The position numbers and the translations under genes were made by a program. The notes below the pieces were generated by a model, which did not search any database, was not told the origin of the DNA, and saw only the letters and a list, made by a program, of their open reading frames with translations. Of a DNA stretch of 48,215 nucleotides, positions 15,659-24,583 are shown piece after piece. Source of the DNA: Verrucomicrobiales bacterium (GTDB lineage Bacteria; Verrucomicrobiota; Verrucomicrobiia; Verrucomicrobiales; DEV007); NCBI GenBank assembly GCA_021648365.1, contig JAKISY010000026.1, positions 1 through 48,215 of the forward strand, given 5' to 3'. The number at the start of each line of letters is the position of its first letter. Position 1 is the stretch's first letter.

Positions 15659-17899
15659 TCAGTTATCGCCGATTTCCTTGCGGATCGTTGCTTGCACCAT
15701 CTTTGCCTGACCATAACAGACTCGCTGCTCGCTTTCTTTGAAAATTGGCCCCAAGGCTTCCAATCCAAGTTTGGCGAACAGCTCACGCGCTTCGGATTCC
15801 ACTTCTTCGCTGACAAATTGTCTCAGCTCGATTGTTTCGCCCTGCTCGATCCAGCGTGCGATGTGACTCTCAATAGTGCCGGTGACCACTCCGCGTTGCT
15901 TGGCGATCTCTTCAACTCCGAGCCCCTGTTTGAGCATTTGCAAAGTGGTTTGGAAGGTTTCGCTCAAACCTTTTTTCACCACAGATTCAGCTTTGGCTAC
16001 CTGCGTTGGTAAGGTTTGTCTGCTTTGCGCAATTTCTGTATGTTCTTGCAAATAGCTGGCAACTTCAGCAATAAAACGAGTCCCATATTTCTTAAGTTTA
16101 CTATCTCCGACACCATGAAGTTGAATGAAATCAACCTCATTTTCTGGCATATAGGCTGCTATCTCTTTTAAGCTGCGATCAGAAAATACCACATAAGGCG
16201 GCACTTGGTCAGTATCAGCCACCTGTTTTCGGAGTTGACGCAAATGCTCAAACAAACCTTGGTCACAGGCGATGTCCGACGCTGCGTTGCGACGATTTTG
16301 TTTCTGCGGTTCGATGCGCTTATCCTCATTGATACTGAACTGAGATCTTGCCATCAATACATCGCTACCCTCTTGGGTCATTTGCGGCACTGGGTATTGA
16401 TCATTAGATAAGCTGAGTTTTCCTGCTGATAACAATGCATCGAGGATTCCCCGCCAATAACTTTTTGGGCGATCTCGACCGACCCCATAAGTTTTCAATT
16501 CATCGTGCCTGAATTGTTTGATCTTAGCTGTTTGAGAGCCTGCAACCACATCACAAACATGCACCGCTCCAAACTTGCCTCCGGTTCTAACTATAGCGGA
16601 CAATACCATCTGGGCATCGCGGGTGGCATCGACGCGCACAAAGCTGCCGAGACAAAAATCACAGCAGCCACAAGCATCCGCGGCGTAGACCTCATCAAAA
16701 TAAGCCAACAAATTGATCCTGCGACAGGCAGGCACCGAGGCGAAACGCTCCATCGAGCGCAATAAATCCAATAGCCTGTTTTTTTCATCGACATTTGTAA
16801 CGTCATCAAAAAATCGCCGAATTTTCACCGCGTCGCCTGGTGAATACAGTAACAAACAATGCGAGGCTTCGCCATCGCGCCCGGCGCGGCCAGTTTCCTG
16901 ATAATAACTCTCGATATTTTTCGGCAGATCGCCATGCACCACATATCGCACATCCGCTTTATCAACTCCCATGCCAAATGCCACCGTAGCCACCATCACC
17001 GTGATGTTATCACGAATGAAATCATCCTGCGTTTGGCTGCGAAGCGTAGGCTCTAATCCAGCATGATAAGCCGCGGCGTTGATCCCATTCGATTTGAGTA
17101 ATGCCGCCGTTGCCTCGACGCTCTTGCGCGAGGTGCGGTAGATGATGCCGCTTTTGCCAGGGCGCTCGCGCACAAATTCGACCAATTGTCTTTCCCAATC
17201 ACTTTTTTTGCGCACTTCATAGAATAAGTTTTCGCGATCAAAAGAGGCGCGGATTTTGACCGCAGATTTCAAAACCAGGCGTTGTTCGATATCTATGGCA
17301 ACTTGCTTGGTTGCCGTCGCGGTAAAAGCTCCGATTGGCACGTCGGGGAATAAAGATTTCAGCTGACTCAAAAACAAATAATCTGGGCGAAAATCATGTC
17401 CCCATTCGGAAATGCAATGTGCCTCGTCGATAGCGAAAAAGCTCAAGCCACCAGAATTTTCGTGATTGTTTTGACGTAAAAAATCTACAAATCCTGGCAA
17501 AGCTAAACGCTCGGGAGCCACATACAATAAATCCAAATTTCCGCTAACATAAGCCTGCTCAACCTTCCGAACTTGCTGGTAAGTCAAAGTGCTGTTCAGG
17601 AACTCTGCACGTACTCCCTGTGCTCTCGCTCCATCTACCTGATCTTTCATCAGCGCAATCAAGGGGCTAACTACCACTGCGGTGCCTTTGAGTAATGTTG
17701 CGGGCAACTGGTAACACAGCGACTTGCCTCCGCCGGTGGGCATCACCCCAAAAGCATCGCGACCGGATAACAAAGCTTCTACCAGAACAAGTTGATGAGG
17801 ACGGAACTCACTGAAACCAAAGACCTGTTGCAAGGACTTTAATAAATCTTCTTCGTTTATGCTAATTCCTGCTGCGGTGTCCATCGTTTTGTTTGTCAC
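15659..17899 (-). CDS. recQ: ATP-dependent DNA helicase RecQ
   Basis: This 746-residue superfamily 2 helicase unwinds DNA 3' to 5' in recombination and fork repair. The start could also be Met6 (MDTAAGI). The DEAD core (about 20-205) has GVMPTGGGKSLCYQLPA and FAIDEAHCISEWGHDFRP. The second RecA domain (about 210-345) ends in SYYQETGRAGRDG. A zinc site follows (CRRINLLAYFDE, CGCCDFC), then the RQC winged helix and an HRDC domain (about 555-630). The C-terminal 110 residues form an extra helix-turn-helix segment (GLGVEEIAKQRGVVTGTIESH), a known variant tail. Confidence 0.97.
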   Translation of the reverse strand: MTNKTMDTAAGISINEEDLLKSLQQVFGFSEFRPHQLVLVEALLSGRDAFGVMPTGGGKSLCYQLPATLLKGTAVVVSPLIALMKDQVDGARAQGVRAEFLNSTLTYQQVRKVEQAYVSGNLDLLYVAPERLALPGFVDFLRQNNHENSGGLSFFAIDEAHCISEWGHDFRPDYLFLSQLKSLFPDVPIGAFTATATKQVAIDIEQRLVLKSAVKIRASFDRENLFYEVRKKSDWERQLVEFVRERPGKSGIIYRTSRKSVEATAALLKSNGINAAAYHAGLEPTLRSQTQDDFIRDNITVMVATVAFGMGVDKADVRYVVHGDLPKNIESYYQETGRAGRDGEASHCLLLYSPGDAVKIRRFFDDVTNVDEKNRLLDLLRSMERFASVPACRRINLLAYFDEVYAADACGCCDFCLGSFVRVDATRDAQMVLSAIVRTGGKFGAVHVCDVVAGSQTAKIKQFRHDELKTYGVGRDRPKSYWRGILDALLSAGKLSLSNDQYPVPQMTQEGSDVLMARSQFSINEDKRIEPQKQNRRNAASDIACDQGLFEHLRQLRKQVADTDQVPPYVVFSDRSLKEIAAYMPENEVDFIQLHGVGDSKLKKYGTRFIAEVASYLQEHTEIAQSRQTLPTQVAKAESVVKKGLSETFQTTLQMLKQGLGVEEIAKQRGVVTGTIESHIARWIEQGETIELRQFVSEEVESEARELFAKLGLEALGPIFKESEQRVCYGQAKMVQATIRKEIGDN

Positions 17900-18093
17900 G
17901 ACTGATAGTGATGGATGGTCTAACGAAGGTCAAGCCCCTATGATCAATCGGTTTGGCTGTTTCTGGCACGCCGGCTATTTTTTTCCGGAAGTCATTGGGA
18001 GAGCCTTGTCGTTGTTCCTCTTGAGCTTATCCGAGCATGATAGCAAAAAAGGCAGCGAGGACTAATTAGGGCGGGAACTGAAAAATATTGAGA

Positions 18094-18170
18094 ATTAATT
18101 TAATCTGTGTTTGGTCAAATTAATGAAGCAATCAAAAATCAATTCTATTCGCAATCGCTCAGTTTTGATT
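18094..18170. promoter_or_regulatory. Inverted repeats upstream of the toxin-antitoxin operon
   Basis: Two AT-rich inverted repeats precede the operon. ATTAATTT (18094-18101) pairs with AAATTAAT (18117-18124), and AATCAAAA (18130-18137) pairs with TTTTGATT (18163-18170), which is followed by a T run. The first could be an operator, since AbrB/MazE-type antitoxins normally repress their own promoter. The second could be an operator half or a terminator. Exact roles are unproven. Confidence 0.4.
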
Positions 18171-18240
18171 AGATTTTTTTAAGATCTCTACTGAATGAAG
18201 TCATGATTGACATGGATGAAATTATAACAGATGTTACCAC

Positions 18241-18471
18241 ATGGCTATAGAAACCAAAATTCGCAAAATTGGCAACTCGTTGGGGATTGTTTTGCCAAAA
18301 GAGGCTCTACAGACCTTGAAAGTCGAAGAGGGAGAGGTGATTTATTTGACGGAGGCGCCAGACGGAAAGTTAAACATCACTGCTGAGAATCCTGGTTTTG
18401 ATGAGAAAATGAGGATAGCGGAGAGTTTGATGAAGCGCTATCGGAATACTTTTAGAGAATTGGCAAAGTGA
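18241..18471 (+). CDS. AbrB/MazE-type antitoxin
   Basis: The 76-residue protein begins with a swapped-hairpin AbrB DNA-binding domain (about 1-46): TKIRKIGNSLGIVLPKEALQTLKVEEGEVIYL, a near-consensus start for MazE/SpoVT-AbrB antitoxins. The C-terminal 30 residues would wrap the toxin. Its stop overlaps the toxin start by 4 bp (GTGA). It probably binds its own promoter together with the toxin. Confidence 0.93.
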   Translation: MAIETKIRKIGNSLGIVLPKEALQTLKVEEGEVIYLTEAPDGKLNITAENPGFDEKMRIAESLMKRYRNTFRELAK

Positions 18472-18854
18472 GCGAACCTATCTGGATAGAGAAAGTAGAT
18501 TGTATTGCCTTTCATAGTGCCTTGTTGGCGCGTTTTGGTGGTTTGGATGGCATTCGGGATGAGGGATTGTTGGAGTCCGCGCTTAATCGTCCGATTGATT
18601 TGTTTCATTACAAAGAGCCTGCGTTGTTTGAATTGGCGGCGAGTTATGCCGTGGGTATCGTGAAAAATCATCCCTTTGTAGATGGCAATAAACGTTCAGC
18701 CTTTATGGCTGCGGCGTTGTTTCTAGAGGTGAATGGTTTTGAGATGCAGGCTCCAGAGACTGAGGCTGTGTTGCAAACTTTGGCTCTGGCAGCAAGTGAG
18801 ATTAGAGAGTCGGACTATTCGTTATGGCTGGAAGCATCGTGCAAGAAGCGATGA
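18468..18854 (+). CDS. doc: Doc-type toxin (Fic/Doc family)
   Basis: The 128-residue protein begins with GTG, overlapping the antitoxin stop. It carries the Fic-fold motif His68-Pro-Phe70-x-Asp72-Gly-Asn74-Lys-Arg, close to the Doc consensus HxFxDANKR. FGGLDGIRDEGLLESALNRP is the typical Doc N-terminus. Doc phosphorylates and blocks EF-Tu, halting translation. Gly replaces Ala in the motif, a mild change. An AbrB-type antitoxin with Doc is a common mix. Confidence 0.93.
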   Translation: MSEPIWIEKVDCIAFHSALLARFGGLDGIRDEGLLESALNRPIDLFHYKEPALFELAASYAVGIVKNHPFVDGNKRSAFMAAALFLEVNGFEMQAPETEAVLQTLALAASEIRESDYSLWLEASCKKR

Positions 18855-18871
18855 GTTCTATGCAGTATTGT

Positions 18872-19921
18872 TTACGATGTCAGCGAGAGATTGGGGTCGA
18901 TGTCTTCATCGAGCACGGAGGGAGGCACTCCGATGGCGAGTTTGGCGGCGGCAGTGTAGGCGATCATGGCGGCGTTGTCGGTGCAAAGCTCGCCTTCGGC
19001 TAACTGCAACTGATGCCCGGATTGCTCGCAAGCTTCTTGGAATGCTAGGCGTAGCCCTCGATTGCAGCTCACGCCTCCGCTGATGGTGATCAATTTCTCA
19101 TTGCATTGTGCGGCGGCTTTGAGGGTTTTTTTGACTAGCACATCGGTGACGGCTTTTTGGAAAGATGCACAAATGTCTGCGAGGTGGTTTTCTAAGGGAC
19201 CATCGAGTTTAGGTAGCAAGTAGCGCACGGAAGTTTTCAAACCACTGAAGCTGAAGGCAAAGTCGCCACTGCCTATCATGCTACGCGGGAAGTCAAAGGC
19301 TTTGGCATTGCCCGATACTGCGAGGTGGTCGATTTCGGGGCCACCAGGGTAGGGCAGTCCGAGCATTTTACCGACTTTGTCAAAAGCTTCGCCAGCTGCG
19401 TCATCGCGCGTGCGACCTAGCAGCGTGTAATCGCCCACGCTGCGCAAATGCACTAACATGGTATGCCCGCCACTGACGATAAGGGCAACACAGGGGCGAA
19501 TGCCTTCGGGATCGCCGATGAAGGGTGAGAGCAGATGCCCTTCCATGTGATTGATCGAATAGAACGGACGTTGCAACGCGAGCGCGAGGGCTTTGCCGGT
19601 TGTATTGCCTATCAATAGGGAGCTGGCTAAGCCGGGGCCTGCGGTGGCAGCTACGGCGTCGATTTGTCCGATTTCTAAACCTGCTGATTTCAGCGCGACT
19701 TTGATCAGCGGAGGTAGGGTGAGGTTATGATTGCGGGAAGCGACTTCAGGAACCACTCCGCCGTGGGGTTTGTGCAGTTCGATTTGCGACGACACCTCAC
19801 TGCATAGAATGTGCTCGGTGCCGCGCGCAATGGCGACGGCGGTTTCGTCACATGAGCTCTCGATAGCGAGAACGAGAGGCTGGGGGCTGTCGTCAGTTGA
19901 GTTAATAGAATGTGTGCTCAC
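18872..19921 (-). CDS. tsaD: tRNA N6-threonylcarbamoyladenosine (t6A37) synthesis protein
   Basis: The 349-residue Kae1/TsaD protein carries AIESSCDETAVAI at the start, the metal ligands His125 and His129 in SINHMEGHL, VSGGHTMLV, LGRTRDDAAGEAFDKVGKMLGLPYPGGP and ISGGVSCN. It transfers the threonylcarbamoyl group to A37 of ANN-decoding tRNAs. It starts 1 bp after the S41 protease stop, so the two are co-transcribed. Confidence 0.97.
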   Translation of the reverse strand: MSTHSINSTDDSPQPLVLAIESSCDETAVAIARGTEHILCSEVSSQIELHKPHGGVVPEVASRNHNLTLPPLIKVALKSAGLEIGQIDAVAATAGPGLASSLLIGNTTGKALALALQRPFYSINHMEGHLLSPFIGDPEGIRPCVALIVSGGHTMLVHLRSVGDYTLLGRTRDDAAGEAFDKVGKMLGLPYPGGPEIDHLAVSGNAKAFDFPRSMIGSGDFAFSFSGLKTSVRYLLPKLDGPLENHLADICASFQKAVTDVLVKKTLKAAAQCNEKLITISGGVSCNRGLRLAFQEACEQSGHQLQLAEGELCTDNAAMIAYTAAAKLAIGVPPSVLDEDIDPNLSLTS

Positions 19922-19922
19922 C

Positions 19923-21584
19923 TTATTGCTCTTTGGCCTTGTTTGGTTGATCTTTTTTGGGGCTTGGGCTGGGAGTTTGCACAGGGGCTTTTTTAGCAGG
20001 GCTGACCTTCTCTTTGCTTGGCGGCTTAGGGTCTGAGACAGGTTTTTTATCTGGAGACTTTTTGGCTGCTGCCTTGGTATCGCCTTCGCGCTTGGCGTAA
20101 ACGAGGGCGCCTTTCATCGCATCGATGGCACGATCCAACTGGCGGTCTTGAAAATTACTCGCTTTTTTACGCTCCTCGGGGGAGAGCGAATCTCGTCGCC
20201 ACCAGCGCATCAATTGGCGTTCTTCTTCGGAGGTCAGAGTGGATGTGATGTTCGGCTTCACGCCGTTTTCATGGATGGTGCGGTGACTGGGGGTATAATA
20301 TTTGGCGGTGGTCAGGCGCACGGCGGTGCCGCTGCCGACAGGGATGATGGACTGCACAGAGCCTTTGCCGAAGCTGGTCTCACCAATGATGATGGCACGG
20401 TTCAAATCTTGCAAGGCGCCAGCGACCACTTCGGAGGCACTGGCACTGGAGTGGTTGAGCAGGATCGCAACTGGGTAGTTGCGATCGTGGTGTTTGTTGC
20501 TGGGGGTGCGGTAGGGTTTGATGATGCCGAGTCCGTCGCGCGCTTCGGTGGTGAGCACTAAGCTGTTGGCGGGGACAAATTCTCCACTCACCGAGATGGC
20601 GGTGTGCAGCAGACCTCCGGGGTTGTTTCTCAGGTCGAGGATGAAGGCTTGCATGCCTTGTTTCTCAAGGTGATCCAGTGCGGTGGAAAATTCTTCTGCT
20701 GTAGGTTCGCTGAACTGGAGGATTCTGGCGTAGCCGACTTTATGCGGTCCGGTTATTTTTTTATCGAGTAGGCGAATGTCTTTGACGGTCTTCTGTTTGA
20801 TGATCTCGCGCACCATTTCAACCGCAAAAACCTTTTTGGTGGCTGGGCGACGCAGGGTGAGTTTGAGTTTTTCGCCGGGTTTGCCTTTGAGTAAAGCGAC
20901 TGCTTCGGAGAGTCCGACATCTTTGATGAGAAAATTGTTTATTTTGAGGATTTGATCGCCTGGCAGCACATTGGCGCGGGCAGCGGGGCCGTCTTCGCGA
21001 ACGGTGACAATGGAGAGCACTTCATTGCGAAAGGAGATAGTGATGCCGACGCCTTCGTAGGTGCTGCCGGTATTTTTTTTGAGCTGTTCGAAGACTTTAG
21101 CGTGCATGAACTGGCTGTGCGGATCTAGGTCGGCCAACATGCCTTCCAAGGCGCTGCTGATGAGTTTTTTGTAAGTGGTTTTGTTTGGATCGACGTAGGA
21201 CTGGCGCACCAGTTCTAGAACACGGGTGAATAATTGTATTTGCTCAAAGGCATCACTTTGATCTGGCAGGGTGGCGACAGGCTTGGGGGAGGGTGTTTTT
21301 TTTGTAGCCTCTTTTTTCTCTACAGGCGGCGTGGTTTTAGCCTTAGTTGTTGTTGGTTTGTTTATTGGGATTTTTTTGCTGTCGCTGGCGGAGGGGGTGG
21401 GTTTTGCCGGCGACGGCTTAGCTTCGCTTGAGTTTTTTTGATCTGCGGCGGGAGGGGCAGGAGCAGCTTTTTGTGCCCAAGCGTGGTAGGGGCTAAGGGC
21501 GATGGCTAGAGCCAAGGCGGCAGATTTAGCCGTTTGAATCATCCGTGTGCTGCAAGCGTTTGACCGTTTCATGGCTGAAATCAT
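19923..21584 (-). CDS. Carboxyl-terminal processing protease (S41, CtpA/Prc-like)
   Basis: The 553-residue secreted protease has a signal peptide (about 1-38, ending AWAQKA). A long Lys/Pro/Ala-rich linker follows (39-105). A PDZ domain spans about 175-260 (GVGITISFRNEVLSIVTV, PGDQILKINNF). The S41 core spans about 285-470 with LRNNPGGLL, the catalytic serine in SSASASEVVAGAL and the lysine in ETSFGKGSVQ. The C-terminal 60 residues are again Lys/Pro-rich. It trims periplasmic proteins from their C-termini. The low-complexity ends are unusual. It is operonic with tsaD. Confidence 0.94.
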   Translation of the reverse strand: MISAMKRSNACSTRMIQTAKSAALALAIALSPYHAWAQKAAPAPPAADQKNSSEAKPSPAKPTPSASDSKKIPINKPTTTKAKTTPPVEKKEATKKTPSPKPVATLPDQSDAFEQIQLFTRVLELVRQSYVDPNKTTYKKLISSALEGMLADLDPHSQFMHAKVFEQLKKNTGSTYEGVGITISFRNEVLSIVTVREDGPAARANVLPGDQILKINNFLIKDVGLSEAVALLKGKPGEKLKLTLRRPATKKVFAVEMVREIIKQKTVKDIRLLDKKITGPHKVGYARILQFSEPTAEEFSTALDHLEKQGMQAFILDLRNNPGGLLHTAISVSGEFVPANSLVLTTEARDGLGIIKPYRTPSNKHHDRNYPVAILLNHSSASASEVVAGALQDLNRAIIIGETSFGKGSVQSIIPVGSGTAVRLTTAKYYTPSHRTIHENGVKPNITSTLTSEEERQLMRWWRRDSLSPEERKKASNFQDRQLDRAIDAMKGALVYAKREGDTKAAAKKSPDKKPVSDPKPPSKEKVSPAKKAPVQTPSPSPKKDQPNKAKEQ

Positions 21585-21650
21585 CGGCTACACTGTGATA
21601 TAATACAAGGAGGCTTCGCGATGAATTTTGCGTCCACCGATGATGGAGTT

Positions 21651-22064
21651 TTAGGAGAGTGTCACTAGGCCTTGCCAAATGAGGATGACGTAAACGATTT
21701 TTGTGCCGATGTGCAGCCATTGATCAAACTCGAAGCCTGTGCCGCCTTCACATTTCACAAAATCGATCAACCAATGCACGATAAACTCGATGAAAGCGAG
21801 TAGGGGGCTGGTGGTGACTGCCCAGACGGCGCCTGCTTGGATCAGGCAGTGCACGGTAAGAGTGTAGATCCACAATCTTGGTGAGACGGGGTATTTTCCG
21901 CCAGCCGGAGGTTGGAAGCGTCGGTTCTTGGTGATGGACAGAAATTCGCCTTGTAGCGGGAAATCGGCAAGCGAGTGTCCAATCATCAAGGCAAAAAAGA
22001 TGACTGCTGCGGAAAGCAGGGACCAGGAGTCGGCGTCGGCTTGGGGTAACCATTCGGTCAGCAT
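21651..22064 (-). CDS. DUF3307 membrane protein
   Basis: The 137-residue protein has three or four membrane helices. It carries the DUF3307 landmarks HSLADFPLQ (about 29-37), a central H, HWLIDFVKC and FDQWLHIGTKIVYV near the end. Function is unknown; some relatives sit in phage or mobile regions. The length is typical. It lies 86 bp downstream of the GH114-like gene on the same strand. Confidence 0.85.
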   Translation of the reverse strand: MLTEWLPQADADSWSLLSAAVIFFALMIGHSLADFPLQGEFLSITKNRRFQPPAGGKYPVSPRLWIYTLTVHCLIQAGAVWAVTTSPLLAFIEFIVHWLIDFVKCEGGTGFEFDQWLHIGTKIVYVILIWQGLVTLS

Positions 22065-22150
22065 AAGTAAATGGGGATGATGGGTGATTCAGAAGTTCTC
22101 AAAAAGCGGTTTGGTGAATCTTCCATCAGCGCGGCTAAGCGTCAAGTCGC

Positions 22151-23053
22151 CTATTTTGTTGGAGGTTTGCAGACTCGATCCAAGTCGCGAACGCTGACGT
22201 AGGGGATAAACTTGATGGCTTGCAGTTGTTGGTAGGAGCTGATGATGTTTTTGGTTTTTTTGGCGTAATCCACGGCAAGGATGAGCTTGCCTGCTTTTTG
22301 CAGCGCGATGGCGTTGTTGCGATTTTCTATACACCAGTCAGCTTTGGAGGGTTTGTCATGAGCGATGAAAAAGACGGATTCCAAACCGAGTCCATCGATG
22401 GCGTTTAGGTATTTCAAGTTAGGTTTGCCCGACCAGTAGGACCAAGTGTAAAGTTCTGGGCAGTTTTGCGGGACGATCTTGAAGCCAGCTTGTTTCTTTT
22501 TTGCGTAACGGGATATTTTGTCGATCAAGCTAACCATTCTTTGTGCCATATCTTCGGAGCTGGTGCCGTTGTGCGGGATTTCTTCGTAGGCGGTGATCAG
22601 GTCGAGGTAGGCACCATCGAAGCCTGCTGCGATGGCTTGGTCGATGCGTCCTTGTATGACAGTCCACCAGCGTTGATCCCAGAATTTCACGTATTGTTCC
22701 TTGGGCCAGCCGTCTACTTCGCCTGCTTTCAGATCTGCGGGCACGCTATCCCATTCAGGTCGGTAGTCTTCGATGGCGCCGATTTCAAAATAGGCGAGCA
22801 CGATTTTGCCATTACTCTTGACCATTTTGATTTCGCTTTTGGTGAAATAGTCATCACTACCGTCACGCGCGAGATCGATCACGGCGAGATCAAAGGGGGC
22901 GTCGGCGATTTCATCGAGCTTGTCGTCGGTGTAGTCGGTGAGCTGATAGACCCAGCTTTTGACGTCCTGCCATTTTTCACCTGCGAAGGCAGAGGATGGA
23001 AGGTTTAGCAGCAAGATTGAGCTGATGAGGAAGAGGCGAGTCAGGAATGGCAT
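22151..23053 (-). CDS. Secreted TM1410/GH114-like glycosidase
   Basis: The 300-residue protein has a signal peptide (MPFLTRLFLISSILLL, ending SAFAG). It matches the TM1410 family, a TIM barrel related to endo-alpha-1,4-polygalactosaminidase (GH114). Visible motifs are VIDLARDG, VLAYFEIGAIEDYRPEWD, KFWDQRWW and DQAIAAGFDGAYLDLITAYE, which holds the likely acidic catalytic residues. The role may be breakdown of a galactosamine-containing exopolysaccharide. The substrate is inferred from family knowledge only. Confidence 0.82.
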   Translation of the reverse strand: MPFLTRLFLISSILLLNLPSSAFAGEKWQDVKSWVYQLTDYTDDKLDEIADAPFDLAVIDLARDGSDDYFTKSEIKMVKSNGKIVLAYFEIGAIEDYRPEWDSVPADLKAGEVDGWPKEQYVKFWDQRWWTVIQGRIDQAIAAGFDGAYLDLITAYEEIPHNGTSSEDMAQRMVSLIDKISRYAKKKQAGFKIVPQNCPELYTWSYWSGKPNLKYLNAIDGLGLESVFFIAHDKPSKADWCIENRNNAIALQKAGKLILAVDYAKKTKNIISSYQQLQAIKFIPYVSVRDLDRVCKPPTK

Positions 23054-23411
23054 GTTGTTTTGTCTCTCTATTCTGAGGAAAAGTCAATCATTAGAGGGGA
23101 GGTTGTGGGGAAGTAGTATGGTGTGGGGGTGGTTCGAGAGAAATGCAGAGAAGATTAGGGGGGGAGTGGTTCGGAGGAACACGGATTTGCCAATCCATGC
23201 CACGATGTGTGTGGGCGTGCGATCGTGCTTAGTGTTTTTTTTCAGACCAAACCAGTGGGGTGATAAGCTCATAGATAGATCAGAGGGTTGAGTGGTCAGA
23301 CTATAGTCTTGCGATCAATGTCTCAAGTTGCATTTTGTGAAGTCAAGCGACGTGATGGTGCGAATAAAATCACTCGCAATCTGTGTGGGTGGTTTTATGA
23401 TTTGATAATCT
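23054..23411. other. Intergenic stretch with no gene recognised
   Basis: This stretch lies between divergently arranged genes and must hold the promoters of the GH114-like gene and of the DUF1080 remnant. I see no conserved promoter box, stable hairpin or coding frame with recognisable motifs. Confidence 0.5.
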
Positions 23412-23934
23412 ATGAAAACCTTCCCCCTGTTAGCCCTGTTGTTATCTTTCACTAGCTTGGCGTTTACCCAAGATGGATTTCGTCCGATTTTCAATGGCAA
23501 AGACCTGTCGGGCTGGGATGGGAATGCGGAATTGTGGTCAGTGGCGCGGAGTTCGGTTGGCGCAATGGCGCGGGTAAATATCTCACTGGTGCGGGGGGCG
23601 CTACAGCGCGCATGATTTGCTTGATCAGATTCTTAATCCAAGCAAGGAGATCAACGAGCAATTTGCACCGATCGTGGTGACCAAACTTAATGGCGAAGTT
23701 GCCAGCGGGGTGGTGGTCAATCTAAGCGGAGATAACGTGACCTTGAATACGGATCTCTCCGACCCTAACCAGCGGGTTAATATCGACCGCAAGCAGGTCA
23801 AGAGCATCGAGGTGAGTAAAGTATCGCCAATGCCGCCGATGTTACTGTCGATGCTCAAGCAGGAGGAGATCCTCGATCTGATCGCTTATGTGTTGAGCGG
23901 TGGGGATCAAAAGAATGCGATGTTTAAGAAGTAG
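23412..23934 (+). pseudogene. Collapsed DUF1080 / PVC-type heme-domain gene
   Basis: The first frame (23412 onward) encodes a signal peptide followed by FRPIFNGKDLSGWDGNAELWSV, the start of a DUF1080 (sugar-hydrolase-like) domain. It ends at 23615 after a frame break. A second frame contains CGGRYSAHDLLDQILNPSKEIN, then FAPIVVTKLNGEVASG and IEVSKVSPMPP, with LLSMLKQEEILDLIAYVLSGG. This is the C-terminal segment after the CxxCH site in PVC-type heme-binding proteins. Most of the DUF1080 domain and the CxxCH itself are gone. It is best read as a large internal deletion plus frameshift. Confidence 0.75.
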
Positions 23935-24022
23935 TGCTTAACGACATTTTCCACCCTTGCACCTGAATAGATATCAAACCTCTACGGTTGAATATCTTTG
24001 TCGTGTAGTGTCGTGAAAAATG

Positions 24023-24475
24023 TTAAGCCTGATTCATGAATTCCTTGGCACGTTTTTCCATTTCTTCGGGGGACACGTCTTCGGTTTTGTGATTGAAGTT
24101 CCAACGGTAGCCGAAAGGATCTTGGATCATTGCTGAGCGAACGCCCCAGAATTGATCTTGCGGTTCTTTGAGGCTGATACCGCCCGCTTCGACTGCGGCG
24201 GCAAAGGATTGGTCGCAGTCCTCAGTTTGGACGGCAAACAGGCAGGATGCCGAGCTGCCTTCTGGCATGGCGACAGCGTGCCATTCGGGCGATTCATCGG
24301 ATATATAAACTAATGAGTTTCCGATCATGAACTCTGCGTGGAAAATGCCGCCATCTGGATTGGGCATACGGTAGAGTTCTTTGGCTCCTAATGCTTTGGT
24401 GTAAAAATCGAGCGCATCGGCGGTGTTTTTTACGGTGAGTGAAATGGCGACAGTGGGTTCTGGTGTTTGACTCAT
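24023..24475 (-). CDS. VOC-superfamily protein (PhnB/glyoxalase-like)
   Basis: The 150-residue protein has two beta-alpha-beta-beta-beta repeats typical of the vicinal oxygen chelate fold. Motifs include TADALDFYTKALGAKELYRM, HAEFMIGNSLVYISDE, and a C-terminal DPFGYRWNF followed by HKTEDVSPEEM. The end is characteristic of the PhnB-like subgroup. Substrate and metal are unknown. Confidence 0.88.
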   Translation of the reverse strand: MSQTPEPTVAISLTVKNTADALDFYTKALGAKELYRMPNPDGGIFHAEFMIGNSLVYISDESPEWHAVAMPEGSSASCLFAVQTEDCDQSFAAAVEAGGISLKEPQDQFWGVRSAMIQDPFGYRWNFNHKTEDVSPEEMEKRAKEFMNQA

Positions 24476-24583
24476 GATTGTAATGTTTTGATTGTTAGTT
24501 TTTCTTTATAGCTTTGCCGGCTGTTGTAGCAGGCATCGGTGAATCTGTAATGCAGGCTACTGACAACCCTATGTCAGGAGGGT

